In this document: positions 53,921-61,718 of the stretch, piece by piece
Numbering within the stretch: position 1 is the first letter of the stretch
Layout: the number at the start of each line of letters is the position of its first letter
Source: Desulfuromonadaceae bacterium
GTDB taxonomy: Bacteria; Desulfobacterota; Desulfuromonadia; Geobacterales; Pseudopelobacteraceae
NCBI GenBank assembly: GCA_028683855.1
Contig: JAQUHA010000023.1
Span: 1-61,718 of the forward strand
DNA length: 61,718 bases
Direction: 5' to 3'
Made by a program: the position numbers and the translations under genes
Notes under the pieces: model-generated
Told to the model about the DNA's origin: nothing
The model's input: only the letters and a program-made list of their open reading frames with translations
Databases searched by the model: none

Positions 53921-56614
53921 ATGTTCAGTTCTATTATTAAGAAGTTTATAGGTAGTAAAAACGAGCGTGAACTTAAAAAAATGTGGCCGATTGTTGCAAA
54001 AATAAACGAGCTTGAGACCTCTGTTTCCGCCCTCTCTGATGAACAGCTTAAACAAAAAACCGAGGAATTCAAAGGGCGGCACGCAAATGGTGAATCTCTT
54101 GACGCACTTATGCCTGAAGCCTTTGCAGTCTGCAGGGAAGCTAGTAAACGTGTTCTCGGTATGCGCCATTTTGATGTACAGTTAATTGGTGGCATGGTTC
54201 TGCACTCTGGTAAAATTGCCGAGATGAAAACCGGTGAGGGTAAAACCCTTGTAGCCACCCTTCCCGCCTATCTAAATGCAATTTCAGGCAAAGGCGTTCA
54301 TGTTGTTACCGTGAATGATTACCTCGCTAGACGTGACTCTGAGTGGATGGGTCGACTTTATAATTATCTTGGGCTTACTGTAGGAATTGTTATTCATGGC
54401 ATAGAAGATGATCAGCGTCGCTTAAATTATGCCGCTGACATAACATACGGTACTAACAACGAATTTGGCTTTGATTACCTTCGTGATAACATGAAGTTTG
54501 ATCTGGCTGATTACGTTCAGCGTGGATTTAATTATGCCATTGTTGACGAAGTTGACTCCATTTTAATTGACGAGGCTAGAACTCCTCTGATTATATCAGG
54601 TCCTACCGAGGATTCTACAGACAAGTACTACGTTATAAACGCGATTATCCCCAAACTTGAAAAAGGCGAAGTAATAGATGTTGAAGCCAATACACTTTCT
54701 GGTAAACGCAAACAGTACAGTGGTGATTTCACAATAGACGAAAAGGCAAAAAGTGCTTCACTCACTGAACAGGGTGTCCTGAAAGTTGAAAAGCTCCTCA
54801 AGATCGACAATCTTTATGACCCGCGTAATATTGAAGTCCTCCATCACATAAATCAGGCGCTGCGCGCCCATGCGATGTATAAACTGGATGTTGACTACGT
54901 TGTAAAGGATGGCGAAGTACAAATTGTAGACGAATTCACAGGTCGTCTGATGCCTGGAAGAAGGTGGTCTGACGGTCTGCATCAGGCAATTGAGGCTAAA
55001 GAGGGTGTAAAGATTGAAAACGAAAATCAGACCCTAGCAACCATCACCTTTCAGAACTATTTCCGTATGTACACCAAATTGTCCGGCATGACGGGGACGG
55101 CTGATACTGAAGCAGAGGAATTCCATAAGATCTATAAACTCGACGTTAGTGTAATTCCTACAAATCGACCGCTTCTGCGCCCGGATTTTCCAGATGTAAT
55201 TTATAAAACAGAGATGGAAAAATTCAAAGCGGTTATAGAAGATATAAAAGAGCATTACGCAAAAGGGCAGCCATGCCTTGTCGGTACTATTTCAATAGAA
55301 AAATCAGAGGTGCTATCAGAACTCCTGAAACGTCAAGGGGTTCCACACAACGTACTTAATGCAAAACAGCATGAGCGTGAAGCCGAGATTGTATCCCAAG
55401 CCGGACGTAAGGGGGCAATCATGATTGCCACCAATATGGCAGGTCGTGGAACTGACATTGTTCTAGGCGGAAACCCTGAAGCATTGGCAAATCAGTGGCA
55501 TCGTGCAAACCCCGAAGCTACCGATGAAGAGTATGTAGCTGTCCTTGCCAGGTTCAAAACTGAATGTCAGCTTGAGCATGAAGAGGTTATAAAACTCGGC
55601 GGACTCCACATCCTCGGCACTGAACGTCACGAGTCACGCAGAATCGACAACCAGCTTCGAGGACGTTCAGGTCGACAAGGTGACCCGGGCTCATCAAAGT
55701 TTTATCTCTCACTTGAAGATGACCTTCTCCGCATCTTCGGCTCTGAACGCGTATCCAAGATCATGGACCTCCTAAAAATTGAAGAGGGTGAGGCAATTAC
55801 ACACAGCATGATTTCACGCTCTATAGAAAATGCACAGAAAAAGGTCGAAGCTCACAACTTTGATATCCGTAAGCACCTGATAGAATACGATGATGTCATG
55901 AACAAACAACGTGAAGTCATTTACTCCCAGCGCCGCGAAATCCTCGGAGGTGAGGAACTTCGCGAGAGTTTTCTGGAAATGCTGGATGATACAATCAGCG
56001 AGATATCTTACGCTTATGCTATTGAAAAAGTATCACCAAGAGAGTGGGACTGGCAGGGAATAAGCGAAGTAGTTTTCAAATGTTTTAATCTTCAACTTGA
56101 TTTACCCGAAGAGATGGTTAATCGCCTGACACCTGTTAATTTCCATGACACACTCAACGAACAGGTTCACGCCATATTCAGAGATCGTGTTGCAGAAATG
56201 GGTGACGAGCTTATGGATCACCTCATAAAAGTAATGATGTTACAGGCTATTGACACTCACTGGAAAGACCACCTGCTTAATATTGATCACCTTAAAGAGG
56301 GGATCGGTCTACGCGGCTACGGACAGAAAGATCCTAAACAGGAATACAAGAAGGAAGCCTACAACCTCTTTATGGAGTTGATGATTCGTATAAGAGAAGA
56401 GGTTGTTGAAAGAATATTCTGGGTGCAGATAAACCATGATGGCGAAGAGATTGAAGCTATGGAAGAAGAGATGCAGAGCAAAAAGCTTGTATTCAATCTC
56501 AGCGCTGCTGAAGAGCAGGTTAAAGAGCCTGCCAAGAGTCAGAAAGTTGCAGGACGGAATGACGCCTGCCCATGCGGCAGTGGTAAAAAATATAAAAAAT
56601 GCTGCGGGAAGTAG
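53921..56614 (+). CDS. secA: Preprotein translocase ATPase SecA
   Basis: An 897-residue motor of the Sec export pathway. It has the Walker [14 protein letters not shown], the DEAD-like [20 protein letters not shown]/peptide-crosslinking region, helicase motif [20 protein letters not shown] (in part) and a C-terminal zinc-binding SEC-C tail [14 protein letters not shown] chose the ATG at 53921, which matches the usual [11 protein letters not shown] start, with TGGAG 9 bases before. Upstream in-frame ATGs at 53897 and 53912 overlap this ribosome site. It begins 104 bases after ychF; argJ follows 5 bases after its stop. Confidence 0.97.
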   Translation: MFSSIIKKFIGSKNERELKKMWPIVAKINELETSVSALSDEQLKQKTEEFKGRHANGESLDALMPEAFAVCREASKRVLGMRHFDVQLIGGMVLHSGKIAEMKTGEGKTLVATLPAYLNAISGKGVHVVTVNDYLARRDSEWMGRLYNYLGLTVGIVIHGIEDDQRRLNYAADITYGTNNEFGFDYLRDNMKFDLADYVQRGFNYAIVDEVDSILIDEARTPLIISGPTEDSTDKYYVINAIIPKLEKGEVIDVEANTLSGKRKQYSGDFTIDEKAKSASLTEQGVLKVEKLLKIDNLYDPRNIEVLHHINQALRAHAMYKLDVDYVVKDGEVQIVDEFTGRLMPGRRWSDGLHQAIEAKEGVKIENENQTLATITFQNYFRMYTKLSGMTGTADTEAEEFHKIYKLDVSVIPTNRPLLRPDFPDVIYKTEMEKFKAVIEDIKEHYAKGQPCLVGTISIEKSEVLSELLKRQGVPHNVLNAKQHEREAEIVSQAGRKGAIMIATNMAGRGTDIVLGGNPEALANQWHRANPEATDEEYVAVLARFKTECQLEHEEVIKLGGLHILGTERHESRRIDNQLRGRSGRQGDPGSSKFYLSLEDDLLRIFGSERVSKIMDLLKIEEGEAITHSMISRSIENAQKKVEAHNFDIRKHLIEYDDVMNKQREVIYSQRREILGGEELRESFLEMLDDTISEISYAYAIEKVSPREWDWQGISEVVFKCFNLQLDLPEEMVNRLTPVNFHDTLNEQVHAIFRDRVAEMGDELMDHLIKVMMLQAIDTHWKDHLLNIDHLKEGIGLRGYGQKDPKQEYKKEAYNLFMELMIRIREEVVERIFWVQINHDGEEIEAMEEEMQSKKLVFNLSAAEEQVKEPAKSQKVAGRNDACPCGSGKKYKKCCGK

Positions 56615-56619
56615 TCTAT

Positions 56620-57801
56620 ATGGATATAAAAGGTTTTAGTTTTTCAACTGTTGAAGCCGCAATCAAGAAACCCGGGCGTAAAGACCTGGCTCTTATCTAC
56701 TCCGAAGTACCTGCCAATGCGGCTGCGGTATTTACTACCAGCAGTGTAAAGGCTGCACCGGTACTTTTATCACAGAAAAATATTGCCGGCGGCACCGCAC
56801 AGGCTCTGATTGTCAACAGCGGAAACGCCAATGCCTGCACAGGTGAACAGGGCATGAATGTTGCCGTTGAAACTTCTGAACTGATTTCAGCAGCTCTTGG
56901 AATTGACAAGAGTGCGGTACAGGTATGCTCTACAGGCGTCATAGGAGTACAGTTGCCGGTTGAAAAAATCCGCTCAGCCATTCCATCTCTGGTTACTGCC
57001 CTTTCGTCAGGGACGTTTTCAGACGTTGCAAAAGCAATTATGACAACTGACACCTTTCCAAAAGAGGCAACCGGAAACGGAGCTGCCGCCGGAACTGACT
57101 ATATGGTAGCCGGCGTGGCAAAAGGTGCCGGAATGATCATGCCCAATATGGCTACGATGCTCTCCTTTATTATTACCGATGCTGCTGTAGAACCGACATT
57201 CCTGAACAACACTTTCCGCGCTGCAGTAAATCGTTCATTCAATGCAATTACCGTAGACGGTGACACATCAACCAACGATACATGCCTCATAATGGCTAAC
57301 GGCATGGCAGAAAACAGACTGATTACGTCTGATTCTTCCGATGGCGAGACATTTGCCGGAATACTCGATAACGTCTTACTCTCCCTGGCAAAACAGATTG
57401 TCAAAGATGGTGAGGGTGCCACCAAGTTTGTAGAGATAAAACTGATCGGTGCAAGAAACGATTCTGATGCCAAACGAGCCGCTATGGCGGTTGCAAACTC
57501 AAGCCTCGTAAAAACAGCTTTTTGTGGAGAGGACGCTAACTGGGGGCGAATTTTTGCTGCAGTTGGCTACTCTGGAGCAGAAGTTGATCAGTCACGCCTC
57601 TCTCTCTGTTTTGACGATGTATGCATGGCTAGAAACGGTATATTTGCAGGAGATGATGCCGAAGCCAGAGGAACTGTTATTCTCAAAAAAGAGGAATTTA
57701 CCGTTACAGTAGATCTTGGTTTAGGTACTGGATCTGCAACGGTTTATACCTCTGATTTAACTCATGATTACATAAGCATAAACGCAGATTACCGCTCCTG
57801 A
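56620..57801 (+). CDS. argJ: Bifunctional ornithine acetyltransferase / N-acetylglutamate synthase
   Basis: A 393-residue enzyme of the acetyl cycle of arginine synthesis. The self-cleavage site is in AKGAGMIMPNMATMLSF (threonine nucleophile of the MATML motif); ALIVNSGNANACTGEQG, TVDGDTSTNDTCL and EDANWGRIFAAVGYSG are diagnostic. Full length. The start at 56620 leaves 5 bases after the secA stop, with GGGAAG upstream; the reading frame is open further back into secA. A terminator follows the gene. Whether it also makes N-acetylglutamate cannot be told from sequence. Confidence 0.96.
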   Translation: MDIKGFSFSTVEAAIKKPGRKDLALIYSEVPANAAAVFTTSSVKAAPVLLSQKNIAGGTAQALIVNSGNANACTGEQGMNVAVETSELISAALGIDKSAVQVCSTGVIGVQLPVEKIRSAIPSLVTALSSGTFSDVAKAIMTTDTFPKEATGNGAAAGTDYMVAGVAKGAGMIMPNMATMLSFIITDAAVEPTFLNNTFRAAVNRSFNAITVDGDTSTNDTCLIMANGMAENRLITSDSSDGETFAGILDNVLLSLAKQIVKDGEGATKFVEIKLIGARNDSDAKRAAMAVANSSLVKTAFCGEDANWGRIFAAVGYSGAEVDQSRLSLCFDDVCMARNGIFAGDDAEARGTVILKKEEFTVTVDLGLGTGSATVYTSDLTHDYISINADYRS

Positions 57802-57829
57802 AAATCAGTACAAAAACCAAGTAAATTCA

Positions 57830-57854
57830 AGCCTCCGGTCACGGGGGCTTTTTT
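57830..57854 (+). terminator. Intrinsic terminator after argJ
   Basis: AGCCTCCG and CGGGGGCT form an 8-bp stem (one G-T pair) with a 4-base loop and a six-T tail, 29 bases past the argJ stop. Confidence 0.88.
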
Positions 57855-57880
57855 CATTAAATCTAATATCGAGCTGCCAA

Positions 57881-59053
57881 GTGTATTTTACCCGTATAAT
57901 CTCTATTACAATGCTGTTTCTTTTATATTCCATTAATTTGTATGCTGACGACCTTTTGGATGCAGGACGTGCAACAACAATTGACGTTCTTATAGAAAAC
58001 GCCGTACGACGAAAACTGATTGCCGGTGCTGTAGTATCAGTCGGCAATCATAACGGTCAACTCTACATCACGACCCTTGGCAATCTCTACCCTGATACCG
58101 CATCAGAACATATTTCAGAGCTGACAAAGTTTGACATTGCATCACTTACTAAAGTAATTGCAACTGCTCCTGCCATAATGAAACTACTTCAACAAGGGAG
58201 ATTAAACCTCCTTGACCCAATCACACGATGGTTTCCCGAATTTGAAGAAACCGATCTTGATGAGATTACAGTTCTAAATCTGTTAACACACACATCCGGA
58301 CTTAATGACATAGAAATTTCAACTGACACTCCATTACAGAATCTCATTGAAAAAGTTGTTACACAGAAAAAAGCAGCCTCCCCTGGAAATCGCTTTCGAT
58401 ATGCCGACATAAACTTCATACTCTTAGGTGAACTTGTTTCGAGAGCTTCAGGGGTATCTCTGGATAAATTCTGTGCAGATAATATTTATACCCCAATGGA
58501 GATGAAATACACGGGATTTCTGCCAACCAGTATCAACAATTTAATAGCACCTACAATCGAGCGCGACAACACCCTTAAGTCCGGAGTAGTACAGGATATG
58601 AACGCACGCATACTTGGAGGTGTGGCTGGACATTCAGGAGTATTCAGCACCTCCGCAGATTTAAACAGATTCGCTTCGATGATTCTTAATCAGGGCAAAA
58701 TAAACGGAAAAGAGATATATACAGAGCGCGTAATCCGCCAGATGACCTCGCCGTATTTTTACAGCAATGGACGTGTTATCAGGGGACTTGGCTGGGATAT
58801 AAACTCTCCGTTCTCATCACCCAGGGGAAACTACTTTTCCGCCACATCATTCGGTCATACAGGTTATAGCGGTTCATCAATATGGATAGACCCCGAACAG
58901 GATTTATATGTAATTCTGCTGACAGTTCGGCTCGACTATAGAGATATCCGGCAGTTTAACCAATTGAGAAGTGACATATCCAGCCTTGCCGTATCAGTAT
59001 TTTCAGCTCCGCAAATAGCAGCAGACATAATTAAGACTATAAAAAGCCCTTAA
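57881..59053 (+). CDS. Secreted serine hydrolase, class C beta-lactamase / PBP4* family
   Basis: A 390-residue exported protein. A signal peptide (cleavage near NLYA-DD, residue 23) is followed by a serine beta-lactamase-like domain with the nucleophile motif SLTK (FDIASLTKVIATAPAI), a Tyr motif YADIN and the third motif HTGYSG in place of KTG. VNGVSYA-like segments and the GLGWDINSP region fit esterase or D-Ala-D-Ala peptidase relatives more than resistance enzymes. GTG at 57881 gives a normal signal peptide; an ATG at 57911 is possible. Neither has a clear ribosome site. Single gene after the argJ terminator. Confidence 0.88.
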   Translation: MYFTRIISITMLFLLYSINLYADDLLDAGRATTIDVLIENAVRRKLIAGAVVSVGNHNGQLYITTLGNLYPDTASEHISELTKFDIASLTKVIATAPAIMKLLQQGRLNLLDPITRWFPEFEETDLDEITVLNLLTHTSGLNDIEISTDTPLQNLIEKVVTQKKAASPGNRFRYADINFILLGELVSRASGVSLDKFCADNIYTPMEMKYTGFLPTSINNLIAPTIERDNTLKSGVVQDMNARILGGVAGHSGVFSTSADLNRFASMILNQGKINGKEIYTERVIRQMTSPYFYSNGRVIRGLGWDINSPFSSPRGNYFSATSFGHTGYSGSSIWIDPEQDLYVILLTVRLDYRDIRQFNQLRSDISSLAVSVFSAPQIAADIIKTIKSP

Positions 59054-59135
59054 ACGCTAATACCTTGACACGTTATTTAGCCTGTGATAGTTGTCAACAC
59101 TAAAAAATTATATACCTCACTTAAGGGAGGGTTCG

Positions 59136-60431
59136 ATGAGCATTAAAGTGCTGGTCGCAGATGACAGTATAACTATCCAGAAAGTAATCGGAATCATCTT
59201 TGGCGGAGATGAATACTCACTTACTGTCGTTGATAACGGCAAATCTGCCGTAGATAAAGCAATTGAAATTACTCCTGACATACTGTTGATAGATGCTCTT
59301 ATGCCCGGAATGACCGGATATGAAGTATCCGAAACTGTACGTTCGATACCATCTCTCTCTTGCAAACCCATTCTTATACTTACCGGTTCGTTTGAACCGT
59401 TCGACGAGGAAAAAGCTAGAAAGTGCGGTGCAGACGATTTCATAGCAAAGCCTTTTGAGTCGCAGCAGATAATTTCCAAAGTAAAGGAACTACTGGTAAC
59501 GGGCAGAGAGAGAGAGCTTAAATCACAATCAGCTCCAGCAACTGTTGCAGAAACACCGGTGCAACCAATCCAACCGGCTGTTAATGCAGCTCCACCTGCA
59601 GCTCCGTCAATAACTCCACCGGCTCCACAACAGGTTGAACAACCTGCGGCGCCGGCTGATATATGGGGCGCGTTTACGCCTGAAATTGAACAGCCACAAC
59701 AAACTTTTAGCGAAGAAAAACCTGCTCCGGCACTCGAACCAGACGTTTTTGCAATTGTTAACGAAGAGAGCGACACCGAAATAATTCAGAGTTCATCTAA
59801 AACCGTATCACCTACACATACCGGTTCACAGTGGGTTCCTGTTGAGGAGAGTACCTTTGAATTTGGAGAGACAGTAGCAACTCCACCGGCTTCAGTTTTT
59901 ACTGAAGAAGCTTTTACTGTCGCGGAGCCTTCATTTGCTGATATAGCTTTCGAGGAAACGCCATTAACTCCCCCCCCCGCTTTTACTGCACCTGAACCTG
60001 CTTTTACTGCACCTGAACCCGCTTTTACTGCACCTGAACCCGCTTTTACTGCACCTGAACCCGCTTTTACTGCACCTGAACCCGCTTTTACTGAACCCGA
60101 ACCTGCTTTTGCTCCACCTGCGGGAGATATAGCTGATTTCTCTGCTGTATCGCAGGAGTTTGTTTTACCTGTGACACCTCCTGAACCTTTTACCCCGCTC
60201 GCAGACCCGACTCCGATATTGAACCACACAGCGGTAGCTCCCGCTCCTGAAATTCCGGCTGTAACCAAGACTAAAGATACCCTCCCCACGGCGATTAGCG
60301 AAGAGCAGCTTAAAGCTGCGCTTGCATCTGCATCAAAAGATCTAATTGAGCGAATTGTATGGGAAGTAGTACCGGATCTTGCTGAAGCCATGATTCGCGA
60401 GGCAATTCGTAAAATTAAAGAAGGGGTCTGA
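59136..60431 (+). CDS. Response regulator with proline/alanine-rich repeat linker
   Basis: A 431-residue protein. Residues 1-125 form a receiver domain (VLVADDSITIQKVIG, phospho-site in LLIDALMPGM, lysine in IAKPF). A long low-complexity linker rich in Pro, Ala and Glu follows, containing tandem APEPAFT heptads (coded at 59979-60119). The last ~45 residues (EEQLKAALASASKDLIERIV and WEVVPDLAEAMIREAI) match a C-terminal helical element found in many deltaproteobacterial receiver proteins. No DNA-binding domain is present. AGGGAGG 5 bases before the ATG fixes the start. Single gene; output unknown, perhaps polarity or motility control as in related proteins (inference). Confidence 0.88.
   Translation: MSIKVLVADDSITIQKVIGIIFGGDEYSLTVVDNGKSAVDKAIEITPDILLIDALMPGMTGYEVSETVRSIPSLSCKPILILTGSFEPFDEEKARKCGADDFIAKPFESQQIISKVKELLVTGRERELKSQSAPATVAETPVQPIQPAVNAAPPAAPSITPPAPQQVEQPAAPADIWGAFTPEIEQPQQTFSEEKPAPALEPDVFAIVNEESDTEIIQSSSKTVSPTHTGSQWVPVEESTFEFGETVATPPASVFTEEAFTVAEPSFADIAFEETPLTPPPAFTAPEPAFTAPEPAFTAPEPAFTAPEPAFTAPEPAFTEPEPAFAPPAGDIADFSAVSQEFVLPVTPPEPFTPLADPTPILNHTAVAPAPEIPAVTKTKDTLPTAISEEQLKAALASASKDLIERIVWEVVPDLAEAMIREAIRKIKEGV
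59979..60119 (+). repeat. 21-bp tandem repeat in the response regulator linker
   Basis: Five near-identical 21-base units (59979-60083), one variant (60084-60104) and a partial unit follow each other, each coding for AFTAPEP. Only third positions (CCT/CCC) vary in the first five. The near-identity suggests recent expansion by slippage, and copy number may vary between strains. A run of eight C precedes the first unit. Confidence 0.95.
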
Positions 60432-60457
60432 TTTCATCTGATAAGTTACAATACCGA

Positions 60458-60482
60458 GGGGGATGGCAACATCCCCTTTTTT
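60458..60482 (+). terminator. Strong intrinsic terminator just before trpD
   Basis: GGGGATG and CATCCCC form a perfect 7-bp stem with a GCAA tetraloop and a six-T tail. It lies 27 bases after the response-regulator stop and only 15 bases before the trpD start. As a plain terminator it would leave no room for a trpD promoter after it; read-through or attenuation is possible. Confidence 0.88.
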
Positions 60483-60497
60483 CGTATGGAGAATATT

Positions 60498-61553
60498 ATG
60501 ATAAAAAAAGCCATAGCCAAAGTTGTTGAACGTAAAGATTTAAGCGAAGCAGAGACAATTGAAGTTATGAATCAGATTATGTCAGGAGAGTCCACCACTG
60601 CACAAATCGGTGCATTCATTACAGCTCTGCGGATGAAAGGCGAAACCATTGAGGAGATAACCGGCGCAGCACGGGTAATGCGTGAAAGGGCAACTCCTAT
60701 AAGGGTTGGCAGAGGAGTTTTGGATATTGACAGAGATGAGATAAACGTTGACAGGGAAACAATTCTGGATGTTGTAGGCACAGGTGGCGACGGAACCAAT
60801 ACCTTTAACATCTCAACAACTGTTTCGTTTGTTGTTTCAGCTTGCGGCGTAAAAGTAGCTAAACATGGTAACAGATCAGTCTCATCTGCCTGCGGAAGTG
60901 CCGATGTTCTTGAAAAACTAGGCATCAATCTGGATGTAACATCTGAAACGGTAGAGAACTGCATAAACCAGATTGGAATCGGCTTTCTATTCGCACCTGC
61001 CCTTCATGGTGCTATGAAACACGCCATAGGTCCAAGGCGGGAAATAGGGATTCGTACTATTTTCAACATACTTGGACCACTAACCAACCCTGCCGGAGCA
61101 GATTGTCAGGTTATGGGAGTTTACAGCGAGGATCTTGTGGAAAAGCTCGCCGGCGTGCTGCATAAACTGGGATGTAAACACGGATTTGTAGTTCACGGTT
61201 CGGACGGAATGGACGAGATCACTCTTACCGGCGAGACCACTGTGGCAGAAGTAACTCCTGCCGGAATTACTGTTAGCAGAATAACACCTGAACAGTACGG
61301 ATTAAAAAAATGTTCAATGGATGAGCTTAGGGGTGGTGATGCTGTCGCAAACGCAGCAATTGTGAAATCAGTATTAGGTGGAGAGCAGGGGGCAAAAAGA
61401 GAAATTGTACTTTTAAATGCCGCATACGCACTGCTTGCTGCCGGCAAGGTAACAACTCCCGCAGATGGCTTCAGCCTTGCGGCTGAAGCCATAGATTCGG
61501 GCAGAGCAATTCAGCAGTTGGATAAACTGCGGGTTTTGACAAACCAGAACTAA
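60498..61553 (+). CDS. trpD: Anthranilate phosphoribosyltransferase
   Basis: A 351-residue enzyme of tryptophan synthesis joining anthranilate and PRPP. The PRPP site [18 protein letters not shown], anthranilate region [18 protein letters not shown] and [13 protein letters not shown] are typical. TGGAG lies 6 bases before the ATG at 60498; another ATG at 60486 is part of that ribosome site. No other trp gene is adjacent: an insertion sequence begins 40 bases after the stop, where trpC is often found. Confidence 0.95.
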   Translation: MIKKAIAKVVERKDLSEAETIEVMNQIMSGESTTAQIGAFITALRMKGETIEEITGAARVMRERATPIRVGRGVLDIDRDEINVDRETILDVVGTGGDGTNTFNISTTVSFVVSACGVKVAKHGNRSVSSACGSADVLEKLGINLDVTSETVENCINQIGIGFLFAPALHGAMKHAIGPRREIGIRTIFNILGPLTNPAGADCQVMGVYSEDLVEKLAGVLHKLGCKHGFVVHGSDGMDEITLTGETTVAEVTPAGITVSRITPEQYGLKKCSMDELRGGDAVANAAIVKSVLGGEQGAKREIVLLNAAYALLAAGKVTTPADGFSLAAEAIDSGRAIQQLDKLRVLTNQN

Positions 61554-61593
61554 GAATCTGCTTAATGTGACTATTCAAACACATTGAGAAGTT

Positions 61594-61718
61594 TGACCTG
61601 TCCTGTCAACAGTAGACACCTCCAACTCAAGTAACTTTTTGCAATTGGTTGTAATTCTGCTCAAATACTGCCGGTGAAAGATAGCCAAGACGAGAATGTC
61701 GCCTTTGGCGGTTATAGA
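61594..61718 (-). mobile_element. IS3-family insertion sequence, right end, truncated by window edge
   Basis: The element tip appears to be TGACCTGTCCTGTCAACA (61594-61611), starting with TG as IS3-family ends do; on the minus strand the element ends in CA. The tip lies 33 bases from the transposase stop codon, as usual in the family. The other end is outside the window, so target duplication cannot be checked. Confidence 0.75.
61627..61718 (-). CDS. IS3-family transposase OrfB, C-terminal end (partial)
   Basis: The last 29 codons read YNRQRRHSRLGYLSPAVFE then QNYNQLQKVT and stop. This is the well-known conserved end of the IS3-family DDE transposase (rve domain). The rest lies outside the window. 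Confidence 0.9.
   Translation of the reverse strand, partial: YNRQRRHSRLGYLSPAVFEQNYNQLQKVT

Noticed and set aside
59117-59776. A 219-residue minus-strand frame rich in Ser and Gly opposite the receiver domain
   Set aside because: Composition mirrors the low-complexity linker codons; the receiver on the plus strand is real.
59979-60119. Tandem 21-bp units considered as a CRISPR or noncoding repeat array
   Set aside because: There are no spacers, and the units are in frame and code for a heptapeptide within a receiver protein.
59786-60391. A 201-residue minus-strand frame full of GSGAVKAG repeats
   Set aside because: It is the antisense reading of the 21-bp tandem repeat in the response regulator gene; no ribosome site or independent family.

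Overview
The window looks like a chromosomal segment of a Desulfuromonadia / Geobacter-type deltaproteobacterium (inference from gene content, no rRNA seen). Pointers are the chemoreceptor-rich signalling genes, a fused LutB-LutA lactate oxidase subunit, small haem proteins, an acetate-type sodium symporter with its DUF4212 partner and a CBS/DUF294 protein, a complete LPS precursor gene (lpxC), and a REC protein with the C-terminal segment often seen in deltaproteobacterial regulators. Base composition is moderate, with some very AT-rich intergenic stretches.

Layout. (1) 44-8694, minus strand: one tightly packed operon reading leftward: MCP, CheW, REC-PP2C-HATPase, STAS, REC-HATPase, MCP, and a membrane sensor that stops just inside a PAS domain. 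It combines chemoreceptors with all protein types of a partner-switching (anti-sigma/anti-anti-sigma) circuit but has no CheA, CheY or sigma factor. (2) 8968-11647, minus: lutC and a lutB-lutA fusion, with two copies of a 16-bp GntR/LldR-like operator upstream. Facing away on the plus strand are two small haem proteins (11995-12729). (3) 12849-27840: a glucan/trehalose block. malQ is on the plus strand; on the minus strand lie an AI-2E-family membrane protein, treZ, a GH57 enzyme, treY, a treS-maltokinase fusion and a small MscS-like channel protein, mostly overlapping or abutting. This is a plausible osmolyte-making and osmolyte-release module. (4) 27972-33971, minus: a cysteine-cluster protein, an orphan small protein, an NhaD antiporter, a glycine-rich membrane protein, a sodium:acetate-type symporter with its small subunit, and an IclR regulator. 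A CBS-DUF294 protein is divergent (34399-35850). (5) 35891-41081, minus: a TPR lipoprotein translationally coupled to a peptide ABC transporter (binding protein and two permeases; no ATPases in the window). (6) 41288-61553: housekeeping genes. These are a CNNM/CorC-type protein and a giant AsmA protein; lpxC-cysE; ispE; tRNA-Gln(UUG); a radical SAM DUF4080 protein; prs, rplY (ctc), pth, ychF, secA and argJ; a serine hydrolase; a REC protein with a heptapeptide repeat; and trpD. (7) 61594-61718: the terminal end of an IS3-family insertion sequence, cut by the window edge, immediately after trpD.

The features most worth attention are the chemoreceptor/partner-switch operon, the lut operators spaced about ten helical turns apart, the truncated sensor whose break point shares 15 bases with the IS tip, the trehalose operon with an embedded channel gene, and terminator-like hairpins in unexpected places (inside pth, and directly before trpD).
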